A DNA stretch of 64,000 nt from Paenibacillus solani (GCF_001277345.1 NZ_LIUT01000003.1:39382-103381); one strand, 5' to 3'; numbered from the stretch's first letter, positions 1 to 9,081 are shown. The notes: generated from the letters alone by a model not told the origin. A program made the numbers and translations.

Positions 1-1797
1 ATACGCCATGTCGTTCGGCCCGCTTGCCGCTGGCAGGTTCGAGGTGTCGCCTGCGTACAGCGACGCGTCCTCCAGATTCAGCACCTGTCCCGGATACCCA
101 GGCGGTACTTCCACGTCCCCGTATACAAGCAGCAGATCAGCCCCGCTGTCTTCCAGCATGTACGCGATCCGCTCTGCCGGATACGCCGGGTCGATCGGCA
201 AGTACGCCCCGCTGGCCTTGAGGATCGCGAGTATCCCCACGATCATCTCCACCGAGCGCTCCGCCATAATCCCCACGATCCGATCCGATCCGACGCCACG
301 CGACCGCAGCGCTTGCGCCAGTTGATTCGCCTTCGCGTTCAGCTCCCTATACGTCATTCGCGCAGACTCAAATACGACCGCCGCTACATTCGGCGTCCGT
401 TCCGCCTGCTGCTCGAACACCGCGTGGATAGTTTTGTCCTTCGGATACTCAGCCTTCGTGTCGTTAAAATCGATCAACAATTTTGTTTTTTCTTCGGAAG
501 TAATCATATCGAGTTCATCAATCGATTGATGGGGATCTTGGATAATCTGTTGGATCAGATTAGAGATATGGGAATACATCAGGGTAATATCATCGTCGGA
601 GAATAAAGCGGTGTGATAATCGAAGTCCATTCTTAAATGATTTTTTGATTTCGTATGCTGCACTCTGACCAATAGTTCGTTCTCTTCGTGACCTCCGAAA
701 ACATGATCCAGTTCATACTGGAATAAATCGTTCGCAAAAATAGAAACTCTTCGGAATTCCATCGCTGCACGAAACAATGGATTGGTGTGCTTGTAGTTTT
801 GACGAAATTCATGAACAAGCAGGTTAAAGGGATATTTCTGACGCTCGGCGATAACGTTTTTTTTCTCAAAAACAGCTTGAATAAAGGACAATACGCCTTT
901 CTTGCCCTCAATAGACATTCGAAACGGCACGGTACTTACAAACATGCCGAGCATTTCTTGTTCATTGGCAGTTGTTCGATTGGCATAGTACGTTCCGATC
1001 ACTTGATCATTGTTCGAGGTCACTTTATGCAGGTATAAGTGCAATGCCGAAAAAAACATAGTAAAAGTAGTAATCTTATGTTCATCGCAAAATCTTCTGA
1101 TGTCATCATACATCTCAGGCGCAATAGAAAAAGACTTTCTTACGCTTGCTGTGCTTGCAGACCGTTTGCCATATCGAATATCCTGACTGTCGTTGGAAAA
1201 GGATTCTAATTCCTGCAGCCAGAATTCTTTATCCTGAACAAAACGATCGGAATTTTCATACTCCAATTCACTTTTGATAAATTCTATGTAAGATGGCCTC
1301 GTTTGATAGGGAACGCTACCTCGCAATAACCCGCCATAAATATCCATGATTTCCTTTGCAATCAGTTCCATCGAATAACTATCGCTAATAATATGATGCA
1401 TTCGAATCAGAATGACACATTCAACTTGACTTATTGCAATCAATTGAAATTGAGCTAAATCTAAGTTTTCCAAAGTCATTATTTTTCTAGACTCTGCCAG
1501 AGTGTATGAATCAACATCCATCGTTGATCCATCGATCACTTTCAAATCGGCGACTCCAGAACTTCGAACATACTGTTCAGGCTCGTTTTCTCCAAAGACT
1601 TGGGTGTGAAAGATAGGATTTCGTTCAATCAGAAGAGAAATTGCATTTTTCAACAGCCCATAATCTATGGAGCGAGTTTTAGATTTTAATTTCAAGGAGA
1701 ACAAAAGGGCACTTAATCCTGTGTTAGGTAGTAACTTTTCGGTATTCCAAATTCTCTTCTGCGCGTTCGTTAATGGATACTTGGTTGAATCTAACAT
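1..1797 (-). CDS. Non-ribosomal peptide synthetase, N-terminal part (condensation domain + start of adenylation domain), partial
   Basis: The 5' end of a large NRPS gene; the 3' part lies beyond the left edge, so at least 599 residues are seen. Residues 1 to about 430 form a condensation domain with the catalytic HHxxxD motif as HHIISDS (residues 134-140; the usual final Gly is Ser). After an NDT-type linker (about residue 440) an adenylation domain begins: the A1-like TYREL and A2-like KASGAYLPIDPAYPAERI motifs are visible, and the frame leaves the window just before the expected A3 P-loop. The ATG at 1795-1797 is preceded by a GGGGG-containing ribosome binding site. The protein begins directly with a C domain, so it either accepts a fatty acyl starter (lipopeptide) or a peptide from an upstream subunit. 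Substrate and product cannot be read here. Base composition rises sharply at the C/A junction. Confidence 0.93.
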   Translation of the reverse strand, partial: MLDSTKYPLTNAQKRIWNTEKLLPNTGLSALLFSLKLKSKTRSIDYGLLKNAISLLIERNPIFHTQVFGENEPEQYVRSSGVADLKVIDGSTMDVDSYTLAESRKIMTLENLDLAQFQLIAISQVECVILIRMHHIISDSYSMELIAKEIMDIYGGLLRGSVPYQTRPSYIEFIKSELEYENSDRFVQDKEFWLQELESFSNDSQDIRYGKRSASTASVRKSFSIAPEMYDDIRRFCDEHKITTFTMFFSALHLYLHKVTSNNDQVIGTYYANRTTANEQEMLGMFVSTVPFRMSIEGKKGVLSFIQAVFEKKNVIAERQKYPFNLLVHEFRQNYKHTNPLFRAAMEFRRVSIFANDLFQYELDHVFGGHEENELLVRVQHTKSKNHLRMDFDYHTALFSDDDITLMYSHISNLIQQIIQDPHQSIDELDMITSEEKTKLLIDFNDTKAEYPKDKTIHAVFEQQAERTPNVAAVVFESARMTYRELNAKANQLAQALRSRGVGSDRIVGIMAERSVEMIVGILAILKASGAYLPIDPAYPAERIAYMLEDSGADLLLVYGDVEVPPGYPGQVLNLEDASLYAGDTSNLPAASGPNDMAY

Positions 1798-2820
1798 GAA
1801 TGATTTCCCCCTGAAATATTTATTGAATGGATTTACACTGCCTATACCGTTTCTTGTTTCTTGGTGAGCAAGGAATAGAACAACCCCGACTGATCCATCG
1901 ATTGCTGGCAGTTGCCTTTCTCCACGACTTCCCCACTAGCGATGCATTTACATACTCAATAAACTATCATTCTGTTATTTACAATATTTATATATATCAA
2001 TTGGCTTGAACTGTTAAATGTCCCCCCTCTCAAGTTGGCGCGCTAGACTATCGTACTCATAAAATGGTTTATTAGTTCTGCAACGCTCTTGTTTATTGAG
2101 CCCCAACTACAACAACATTAATCTCTAGAAGAAATGTCCTTGCACCTTTCAGCTAATGAGCAACTTCAGCGGATACTATGGATCAGAGAGCATAAGCGCT
2201 CCACAGCTATCACGAAAATTAAAAAATATCCCTATAAACAGCCTGCATTGTCTGTTTATAGTTTTCGACAATTTACAACTATTAATTTCAAACGATTCCT
2301 GTTTCCATGTTATGGGGCAAACCTCATCATGGTACAATATAGGCAATATTATACAACAATATGTAGTTTTTTGGAATAAGAGTTATTCATAAGGGTAATC
2401 AACCTTCATACGGAAAATAAACCACTTATTCTATATAGATCGTAGAATTGCTTATATAGCTTCGTTTTTAATTTGTACCGATGCTTAAACCTTATTTGCT
2501 TCTCCGCTTGCAAACTCATCCTCTTGCTCACTTGAAGGAAGAGCCGAAGTAATAACGAGTGGATGATGCAAAGGTGGTTACAGTCTGTCTTCAGATGTTG
2601 CTTGTTGCCATCGGCGTATAAATCCCCCTCTCAAAATGAGTGCAAAAAAACCGCCAGAGCTTTGGCGGCAGTGGTTGGTATGTTTATACCGATTATAAAA
2701 TTGAGAAATCCAAGCGGACAAGATAAATAATCAGATTCAAATTAATTCAAAGTACTTCAACTTTAAATACAGCGCAATAGGACCTGTATGTCCTTGCGAT
2801 GTATTTTTTATCGTCCGAAA
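1798..2820. other. Gene-free stretch upstream of the NRPS gene
   Basis: About 1 kb of AT-rich sequence with no convincing reading frame on either strand. It probably holds the NRPS promoter and leader. The only clear structure is the stem-loop terminator at 2644-2668 that closes the secA2 transcript. No riboswitch, T-box or tRNA could be recognised. Confidence 0.5.
2644..2668 (-). terminator. Rho-independent terminator downstream of secA2
   Basis: On the minus strand the perfect stem CCGCCA/TGGCGG with a short loop is followed by eight T residues. It lies about 230 bp beyond the secA2 stop codon and separates it from the NRPS gene. Confidence 0.8.
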
Positions 2821-2894
2821 TCAACCCGGCGTCAACTTCACTTCTACATCTTCAGCGCAGGATAAACCCGAGCATTCGCTCATATTCGTCCCGC

Positions 2895-5189
2895 TCAGAA
2901 CTTTGCCCATCCGAAGATCGGCCTCAACATCTTGCGAATCCAATAAGCGATGATCGTCCCTGGGGTCCATGAACCGCGATTCTGCAAGTACTCCAAGTAT
3001 TGATCGTTGATGATATAAGTCCGAGTGGAAGTAGGGTTCTTCAACCCGAACTTTTCCCATATCGTCGGATCATTCGAACCCCCGAGCTTTTCGAGCATAT
3101 TTGCCGATGCGTTGTTGATTTTTGCCGGAATTTGTTCAAAGGCTTGGATGATTTGCGCATGAAATTCGTCGATCGGATTGCGGTTAACAAGGCCCGTCAA
3201 ATGGATGCTTTCGCGAATGTAAGATACGTATTCTAGATGGTCAGCCCAGAACTTGTCGATATAATAAAGCCGTACCCGTTGCTCCGAAGGGCTCATCAGC
3301 GTCTCGCCTTTCAAAATGCCAAGCCGCTGCTCGTATAGAATCCGCCGCTGTTCCTCCACCATATCCGAATAATGGTTCAGTTCCTGGCGGATATGGAAGT
3401 TTTGGCCCATCATAACGCGCTGAATATGCGTGATTTTGCTAATGAGCACCGACTCTTCGAGAGCCTCATCCTGCCTGAGACCGCGATAGGCGTTCGGAAT
3501 CACTTTATCGATGCCGAACCGAAGCATCAACTCGTCTTCCAAGCTTACGAAAAATACAGAAGCGCCCGGGTCGCCTTGGCGGCCAGAACGCCCGCGCAGC
3601 TGGTTGTCGATTCGCACGCTTTCGTACACATGCGTACCAATGACGTACAACCCGCCCAGCTTTGCGACAACTGCTGCTTGCGTGGGATTACCGCCGCCGA
3701 GCCGAATGTCGACGCCTCGCCCCGCCATGTTCGTAGACACAGTCACGGCACCGATTTCTCCCGCTTTGGCGATGATCTCGGCTTCTTCTGCGTCGTTCTT
3801 CGCATTCAGGACATGGCAAGGTACGCCCGCAGCAGCTAACGCCTCCGCAAGCATGTCAGACTCCTCGACGCTTGATGTACCAATGAGAATCGGACGTCCC
3901 GTCCTATGTACAGACGATATTTCTTGTACAAGCGCCTTAAGTTTGGCTTCTTTATGAGTATAAATCCGGTGCGGATGGTCGATCCGTATGTTAGGCCCGT
4001 TCGGCGGAATTTGTAGGACCTGCAGCGCATAAATTTCTTCGAATTCCATTGCGGAAACGTGCGCGGTAGCCGTCATTCCGCATATCTTTGGATATAGGCT
4101 AAGGAAATGTTGAAGGGTAATCGTACCGAGAATTTTCCCGCCAGCTACGGACTGCAGTCCTTCTTTGGCCGCAAGCGCCGCTTGCAGCCCGTCCGGCAAA
4201 TGCCTATTCTCCGCCACGCGGCCGGTGTATTCGTCAATCAGCTCGATCTTATCGTCCCGAACTATGTAATCGACGTCTTTTTTCAGTAACGATTCCGCCT
4301 GCAACGCGCAATTTAACGACGATAACAAATGACTGTTATGGCTTTCGTACAAATTGCCGCATCCCAGCAGCTCTTCCGCTTTCGTAGCGCCCGCTTCATT
4401 CAAATAAACATTCCGCTTGAACTCGTCGAAGTCGTAATGCTCATCTTGCTTGAGCTGCCGAGCCACTTCTGCGAAACGAATGCTGTCGCTTTTAGAAGAG
4501 TCCGGCTCGCCGGCGATGACTAGCGGTACCCGTGCTTCGTCGAGCAGAAGCGAATCCGCTTCGTCGACGATGACGTAGTGGAAAAGACGATGCACGGTAT
4601 CGGCTTCACTCAGTGCGATCGTGTCGCGCAAATAATCGAACCCTGCCTCTTTGGCCGTAACATAAGTGATATCCGCAGCGTACGCTTCCCGTTTCTCGGA
4701 CAAGCTCATCCCCGCTTGCACCGATTGTACCGTCAACCCAAGGAAACGATAGATCGGCCCCATCCACTCCGCATCTCGATTTGCCAAATAATCATTAAAG
4801 GTTAGTACATGAACGCCTTGGCCGGTCAGCGCATTTAGATAAGCAGGCATTACCGCAGAGAGCGTTTTTCCTTCGCCGGTATATTGCTCGATCAAGAATC
4901 CCTCGTGCAGAGCGATGCCAGCCATGATCTGGACATCGTAGGGACGTAATCCGAGCGTTCTATTCGCTGTCTCGCAGACTAGCGTATAGGCATCGACAAG
5001 TAGCTTGTCTAAAGGCGCACCCGATTTTGCTTCCTTTTTCAGCCGGAGGGATTCCGCTTGAAGCTGTTGATCGTCCCATGCTTCCAAATTCCGTTTCCTG
5101 ATGAGCTCCGCTTTGTCCTGATAGACTTTCAACTTATTCTGGGTATCACGGCCTTTGAATTTTTGCATCAACTTAACGGCTAAATTCAT
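2895..5189 (-). CDS. secA2: SecA2-type preprotein translocase ATPase
   Basis: A 764-residue SecA-family motor ATPase. It shows the SecA nucleotide-binding core: Walker A GEGKT at residues 105-109, a DEAD-type box VDEADSLLLDEAR near 210-222, the preprotein-crosslinking region, and helicase motifs NMAGRGVDI and QLRGRSGRQGD in NBD2. It ends after the helical wing/scaffold region (PIFGWAKF) and lacks the C-terminal Cys-rich zinc domain of housekeeping SecA (CxCxnCH), which is why SecA2 is preferred over SecA1. The ATG is preceded by AGGAGG at good spacing. No secY2, asp or S-layer genes are adjacent. In families that carry it, SecA2 exports a small subset of proteins such as S-layer or cell-wall proteins; its client here is unknown. 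Confidence 0.88.
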   Translation of the reverse strand: MNLAVKLMQKFKGRDTQNKLKVYQDKAELIRKRNLEAWDDQQLQAESLRLKKEAKSGAPLDKLLVDAYTLVCETANRTLGLRPYDVQIMAGIALHEGFLIEQYTGEGKTLSAVMPAYLNALTGQGVHVLTFNDYLANRDAEWMGPIYRFLGLTVQSVQAGMSLSEKREAYAADITYVTAKEAGFDYLRDTIALSEADTVHRLFHYVIVDEADSLLLDEARVPLVIAGEPDSSKSDSIRFAEVARQLKQDEHYDFDEFKRNVYLNEAGATKAEELLGCGNLYESHNSHLLSSLNCALQAESLLKKDVDYIVRDDKIELIDEYTGRVAENRHLPDGLQAALAAKEGLQSVAGGKILGTITLQHFLSLYPKICGMTATAHVSAMEFEEIYALQVLQIPPNGPNIRIDHPHRIYTHKEAKLKALVQEISSVHRTGRPILIGTSSVEESDMLAEALAAAGVPCHVLNAKNDAEEAEIIAKAGEIGAVTVSTNMAGRGVDIRLGGGNPTQAAVVAKLGGLYVIGTHVYESVRIDNQLRGRSGRQGDPGASVFFVSLEDELMLRFGIDKVIPNAYRGLRQDEALEESVLISKITHIQRVMMGQNFHIRQELNHYSDMVEEQRRILYEQRLGILKGETLMSPSEQRVRLYYIDKFWADHLEYVSYIRESIHLTGLVNRNPIDEFHAQIIQAFEQIPAKINNASANMLEKLGGSNDPTIWEKFGLKNPTSTRTYIINDQYLEYLQNRGSWTPGTIIAYWIRKMLRPIFGWAKF

Positions 5190-5388
5190 CGGAATTTGAT
5201 CCCTCCTAGGTATAAATACGCGATTCTATAGTAGCTACTATAATTAAACTTTATAGCAATGGAAATATTTAGAACAAGAGTAAACTCCCTTTGTTTCATT
5301 AACGGTACACTTGCACTCTTAGCCGCTGACAACCTTCACTGTAGCACCACGACGTGCCGAACATCGGATAATCCATGTAAGGAGCGGC

Positions 5389-5499
5389 CTAAATCATAAG
5401 AACGTATTCGCCAAATTGACCTAACAACGCCATATCTGGCAGCTCATATGGCTTTTTCGGCGGCATCCATTCCGTATATCCGTCCGTGACGAGAAAGTC
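5389..5499 (-). pseudogene. Fragment of a VWA/DUF2201-like protein C terminus
   Basis: A 36-codon open stretch ends in a stop at 5389-5391 and reads DFLVTDGYTEWMPPKKPYEL, followed by about 16 more residues. The hydrophobic strand plus TDG(Y)T.W resembles the last strand of VWA-like metallopeptidase (DUF2201) proteins. In-frame stops lie immediately upstream, so only the 3' tail of the former gene remains. Family assignment is from a short motif and is tentative. Confidence 0.35.
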
Positions 5500-5829
5500 A
5501 ACAATTCAAATCTGCTAATCAACCGTTCAACACAAAATCAACACTTTTAGTGATTATACTCGAGCAAAAGAGCAGTTAAATCTCCAATGTCTGTGATTAC
5601 CGGTTTATTTAATTGTTGTTGGGTAAACAGCAGCGTAACTATCTAAGGCAAGGAGACTAGTCAAGTTGTGATGAGTTGCAAACAATATACGACAAACTGC
5701 AACAACAGAGTTCCGCTCCCCTTTACCCTTTAGGCTCATCACTTTACTTCACTTGACCTTTTCGTGGCGGTCCGTTCGGCTTGACTTAGCCACAGGTGGA
5801 TGACTTCTCTCGGTTCTGCTGGGCGTATT

Positions 5830-5960
5830 GGCAGCCGAATCTGATGAAGAAATAGTATCATGCCAGATGCCTCCACCGTACGTATTCATCAACACGACGA
5901 GGGGGCAAAGGGGGCGCATTCCAGGCCGTTGTGGGCGGTCTTGGCAATCCCCTTGCGCCT
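5830..5960 (+). pseudogene. IS5-family transposase remnant, frameshifted
   Basis: Reading across frames on the plus strand gives LAAESDEEIV, then MPDASTVRIHQHDEGAKG, then QAVVGGLGNPL. These match in order the pattern of IS5-group (IS427/IS1031-like) transposases: D-(A/S)-(S/T)-x-V-R-x-H-Q-H-x-x-G-A followed by A-V-V-x-x-L-G-N-P-L. At least two frameshifts and later stops break it, and no terminal inverted repeats were identified. Confidence 0.55.
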
Positions 5961-6451
5961 TTGTAGTCACTGTAGGCAACATTAAAGTTGGAAGAGAAAC
6001 AAGCTCGATCCGTCATTCTAAGTAAGAAGAATCGATCGTCTCAGCAACGTATACTTCTCATTCAGCAGATAATACTTTTTGTAAACGCACCGCATCCATG
6101 CTTCTTTTGTCTTTGTCGGAAAGACTCTGGAACTGGAGCTTCTTGGCGTCGTGCACTGACAGAGCCAACTGCCCGAGATACGGAAACGAATCGACGAATC
6201 CATAAGCAGGTTCGGCTGTTATCCTCAGTCACGAAGCTGATCATCGTATTCCCAGCCGCACTCCGGAATCGTCCCGTCCGCCGAAATACTCGTAGATCTG
6301 GGCCGAATTACCGGGGAATTCTTTGAAGTGATGGACATGACGCCGACTTCGCTAATTACCGATGGTTATCGTCTTACTGGTCGTGCCATAGATTCCCGAA
6401 TACTGCAGCACGGACTTCCGCATAAAGTCAGATACTTCTTTGTGTTTTTTT

Positions 6452-7165
6452 CTACTCATCCTTTAGCCGTCGTTGATACAAAACAACAGATACAATCGTT
6501 AATACAACCGCCCATGCCAAAATAATGAGGAGAGGTTTTAATAAGTCTCCCGTCGTAGAGGCTGTATTGCTTATATTTAGCAAACGCACAAGTTGAATAT
6601 TTGGTGCATATTCCAGCACTTTGAAAATCGGAAAATCATCCGCTAGTAACATTCCTGCATATGGCGCCCCAGTGAATACGATGGATACGGGAATTATAGA
6701 TAATGATGCTTCAAGCAACGTCTTAGAGAATAAACCACATATCGTCCCTGCTGCGGTGTATAGAATAATTGAAAACATGATTGCTGCCACAAACGCCCAT
6801 ATACCTACTGGCTCATAGCCATATATATACGTAGCAATAGCCAGAACAACAGCAGACATGACAAAGACTAAAGAACTTTTACCGATTAAAACATCCATTG
6901 TTGTAGCCGGCGTCATCATTAATGATCGTAAAGTGTTACGCTCCTTCTCTTCCGCAATCAAGCATGCTTGTGCAAAACTCGTTAGTATCACAAACGAAAT
7001 ATTTAAAACTAAACCGAAGGCTCCAACCAAAGACGGGCCTGTACCTCGAAGAAGAAATGCGAAGATAATTGGAAAAATCAACATAATGGAGACCGCATAA
7101 TTGCGTGAAAATTCTTTATAATCCTTCACAAATATCGCGCCGGCACGTTTTAATGAGATACTCAT
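6452..7165 (-). CDS. ABC-2 type transporter permease
   Basis: A 237-residue integral membrane protein with about six hydrophobic segments (near residues 24-42, 50-70, 92-112, 121-145, 155-175 and 208-228). The cytoplasmic loop EEKERNTLRSLMMTPAT after the second segment is the typical ABC-2 permease coupling region. Its ATG overlaps the last bases of the upstream ATPase gene (ATGA at 7162-7165), so the two are translationally coupled and form an exporter. Substrate is unknown; bacteriocin, antibiotic or lipid export are all possible for this family. Confidence 0.88.
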   Translation of the reverse strand: MSISLKRAGAIFVKDYKEFSRNYAVSIMLIFPIIFAFLLRGTGPSLVGAFGLVLNISFVILTSFAQACLIAEEKERNTLRSLMMTPATTMDVLIGKSSLVFVMSAVVLAIATYIYGYEPVGIWAFVAAIMFSIILYTAAGTICGLFSKTLLEASLSIIPVSIVFTGAPYAGMLLADDFPIFKVLEYAPNIQLVRLLNISNTASTTGDLLKPLLIILAWAVVLTIVSVVLYQRRLKDE

Positions 7166-8007
7166 AGTAACTCACTTCCTGTCATTTTAATGAAAATATC
7201 ACCTAGACTTGGCTCTTTTGTTTCCAATCGATCAATTAACCCTCGTTTCATCCAAGCGGCTATTTGATCCGCCGTCCCCTCATCGATCGGGAGCTCGCAG
7301 GTTTCCCCATTTATTAATTCAACACAAACTACGTTTTCTCGATGCTGTTTTTTAAGCTCCTTGGGTGAGCCGATGGTTTGGATTTGTCCTTGATACAAAA
7401 TCGCTACACGGTTACATATCAATTCTGCCTCAGCCATATCATGCGTAGTTAGAAAAATCGTTGTCCCGTTCTGATTTAAGTAGCGCAAACCTTTATAAAT
7501 ATGTGCTGAGTTTACTGGATCTAAAGCCGAAGTAGGTTCATCTAAAAATAATAATTCTGGCTCATGGATCACCGCGCATGCCAACATAACACGCTGACGC
7601 ATCCCTTTCGATAAGAGACTGACTTTCTTTTTGCGTTCTCCACTTAAGTTTACAAACTGTAGCACCTTATCGATCGAAGATCTAGGAAGATCATATAATT
7701 GGCGATACAGCTCTAGATTTTCCTCAATAGTTAATCTTTCATATAGACCACTGTTATCCGTCAAAATGCCAAACCGCATCTTCTGTGCAGACTGATGCAT
7801 CATCTCCGCTGGCTGGTCGAATACACTTGCCTGTCCGCTTGTCGGATTTATTTGCGCTGTTAAAATCTTTATTAATGTCGTTTTTCCCGCGCCGCTCGGA
7901 CCCAGGAAACCAAAAATTTCCCCTTTCGGAATTGAAAAGGACACGTCCGATAACGCATCCTTATTTCCAAATCTCTTTCGAATATGTTCTACTTGGATAA
8001 CATTCAT
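7162..8007 (-). CDS. ABC transporter ATP-binding protein (exporter)
   Basis: A 281-residue ATPase with Walker A GPSGAGKT near residue 36, the signature LSKGMRQR, Walker B LLFLDEPTSALDP and an H-loop TTHD. The C-terminal 70 residues resemble the extension of drug/bacteriocin-type ABC-2 ATPases. The ATG at 8005-8007 is preferred because AAGGAAG lies 8 bases upstream; an in-frame GTG at 8016 would fall inside that binding site. It is coupled to the downstream permease by a 4-base overlap. A LytTR regulator gene lies just upstream on the same strand, suggesting shared control. Confidence 0.92.
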   Translation of the reverse strand: MNVIQVEHIRKRFGNKDALSDVSFSIPKGEIFGFLGPSGAGKTTLIKILTAQINPTSGQASVFDQPAEMMHQSAQKMRFGILTDNSGLYERLTIEENLELYRQLYDLPRSSIDKVLQFVNLSGERKKKVSLLSKGMRQRVMLACAVIHEPELLFLDEPTSALDPVNSAHIYKGLRYLNQNGTTIFLTTHDMAEAELICNRVAILYQGQIQTIGSPKELKKQHRENVVCVELINGETCELPIDEGTADQIAAWMKRGLIDRLETKEPSLGDIFIKMTGSELL

Positions 8008-8145
8008 GGACACCACTTCCTTAGAGTTGATGCTTTAAATATATAAAGATTGCATGCTCCCAGCCATCAAAATCCGCCGAAATGTAGCTGTAACCGCTTG
8101 AATAGTACCATGGAAGGCTTGATTGGTTCGATATTTCCCCGGAAA

Positions 8146-9081
8146 TTAAATATTAAGAAGTGCTTTTAATTCATGCAATTTTGAACGAGATAACGGAACT
8201 ACGGCATCTTTACCTGTATTTAATCGCAAGCTGTAGCTATTCTTCGTCCATGTAATAATTTCTCTTACTTTTTGCAGATTAACGATGTAGGATCGATGAC
8301 ACCTAAAAAAGCCAAAATTTAACAACCTCTGTTCAAGCTCTGTTAGCGTTAAAGCACAGTCATAATTCTCTCCACCTGCATGAACAAGGATCGAACCATC
8401 TATACTTTCTATAAAATCGATTTCAGGCGGATTAAATAAAATCATCTTGTCATTTCTTTTTGTAGATATCTTCTGCAAGGTTATATTGGCCTCATCTTGT
8501 TTCAGTACTTCATGCTTATCCTCTTCGGAGTCACGAATATCCAATTGATGAAATCCGAATTCGTTCAACCGATAAATAGCATCACAGGAAATAAGGGCAT
8601 CCTCTAAATTTGAAGTTAAAATTAATACTTGCTTTTCTTTCAAAAGGTCATCTAGAATCCGTTTAAATTGACGGCGATCTTGCTCTTCTAAGTAAAAATA
8701 GGGTTCCTCCAGTACAAGTGTAGGCTGATGCGCAAAAAAGACACGCAGCAATGTCACGTACATCCTTTTTGATGAGCTTAGATCCTTGATTTTTACCTTT
8801 CGTTCTTCTTTTAAGGAAAAATAATCCATTAACAAATCGACATGCTCATTCCTCTCCGTTACTTTGATCAGAAAAGTGATGAGCTCTTCCACGGTTAAAC
8901 GCATATACTCGCTTTGCCCAGCTCGAAATAAATAATATTGGGAATGATTCACTAATTGATTCATTAAAAACTGCTTTCGCTTTAAGTCCGTTATAATGCC
9001 AATCGATTGGCTCGATCTCATATTTAATTCAATCTTCGGTACAATTAATTCCCCATCATAATACATTGGTTGAAATTGCAT
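8146..9081 (-). CDS. Degenerate ABC-ATPase-like domain fused to a LytTR DNA-binding domain (regulator)
   Basis: A 311-residue protein in two parts. Residues about 20-205 follow the order of an ABC ATPase but the key sites are worn: there is no Walker A GxxGxGK(S/T), the signature is LSSSKR instead of LSGGQ, and the Walker B position reads TLVLEEP instead of hhhhDEP. Residues about 215-311 form a LytTR DNA-binding domain (FGFFRCHRSYIVNLQKV is typical). The likely role is transcription control of the adjacent exporter, with the dead ATPase as a sensing or dimerisation module; this is inference. The ATG has GGGAGGA upstream. A consensus-like promoter lies at 9128-9156. Confidence 0.85.
   Translation of the reverse strand: MQFQPMYYDGELIVPKIELNMRSSQSIGIITDLKRKQFLMNQLVNHSQYYLFRAGQSEYMRLTVEELITFLIKVTERNEHVDLLMDYFSLKEERKVKIKDLSSSKRMYVTLLRVFFAHQPTLVLEEPYFYLEEQDRRQFKRILDDLLKEKQVLILTSNLEDALISCDAIYRLNEFGFHQLDIRDSEEDKHEVLKQDEANITLQKISTKRNDKMILFNPPEIDFIESIDGSILVHAGGENYDCALTLTELEQRLLNFGFFRCHRSYIVNLQKVREIITWTKNSYSLRLNTGKDAVVPLSRSKLHELKALLNI

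Larger units (their letters stand above)
5190..6451. other. Gene-poor decayed zone between secA2 and the ABC exporter
   Basis: About 1.26 kb without an intact gene. It contains a C-terminal gene fragment resembling VWA/DUF2201 proteins (5389-5499), a possible second fragment on the same strand (about 5547-5645, ending in LLLEYNH), an IS5-like transposase remnant (about 5830-5960) and unrecognised coding-like stretches around 6220-6440 interrupted by stops. The picture is of old insertions and deletions. Confidence 0.55.

Noticed and set aside
3000..5000. Long plus-strand frames inside secA2, polA, dnaE and icd
   Set aside because: They are antisense to clearly conserved proteins, lack ribosome binding sites and show no family motifs.
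6220..6520. A plus-strand gene reading DLGRITGEFFEVMDMTPTSL
   Set aside because: It is coding-like for about 60 codons, but the upstream part contains stops, the minus strand is equally plausible (QYSGIYGTTSKTITIGN), and no family was recognised; treated as decayed sequence.
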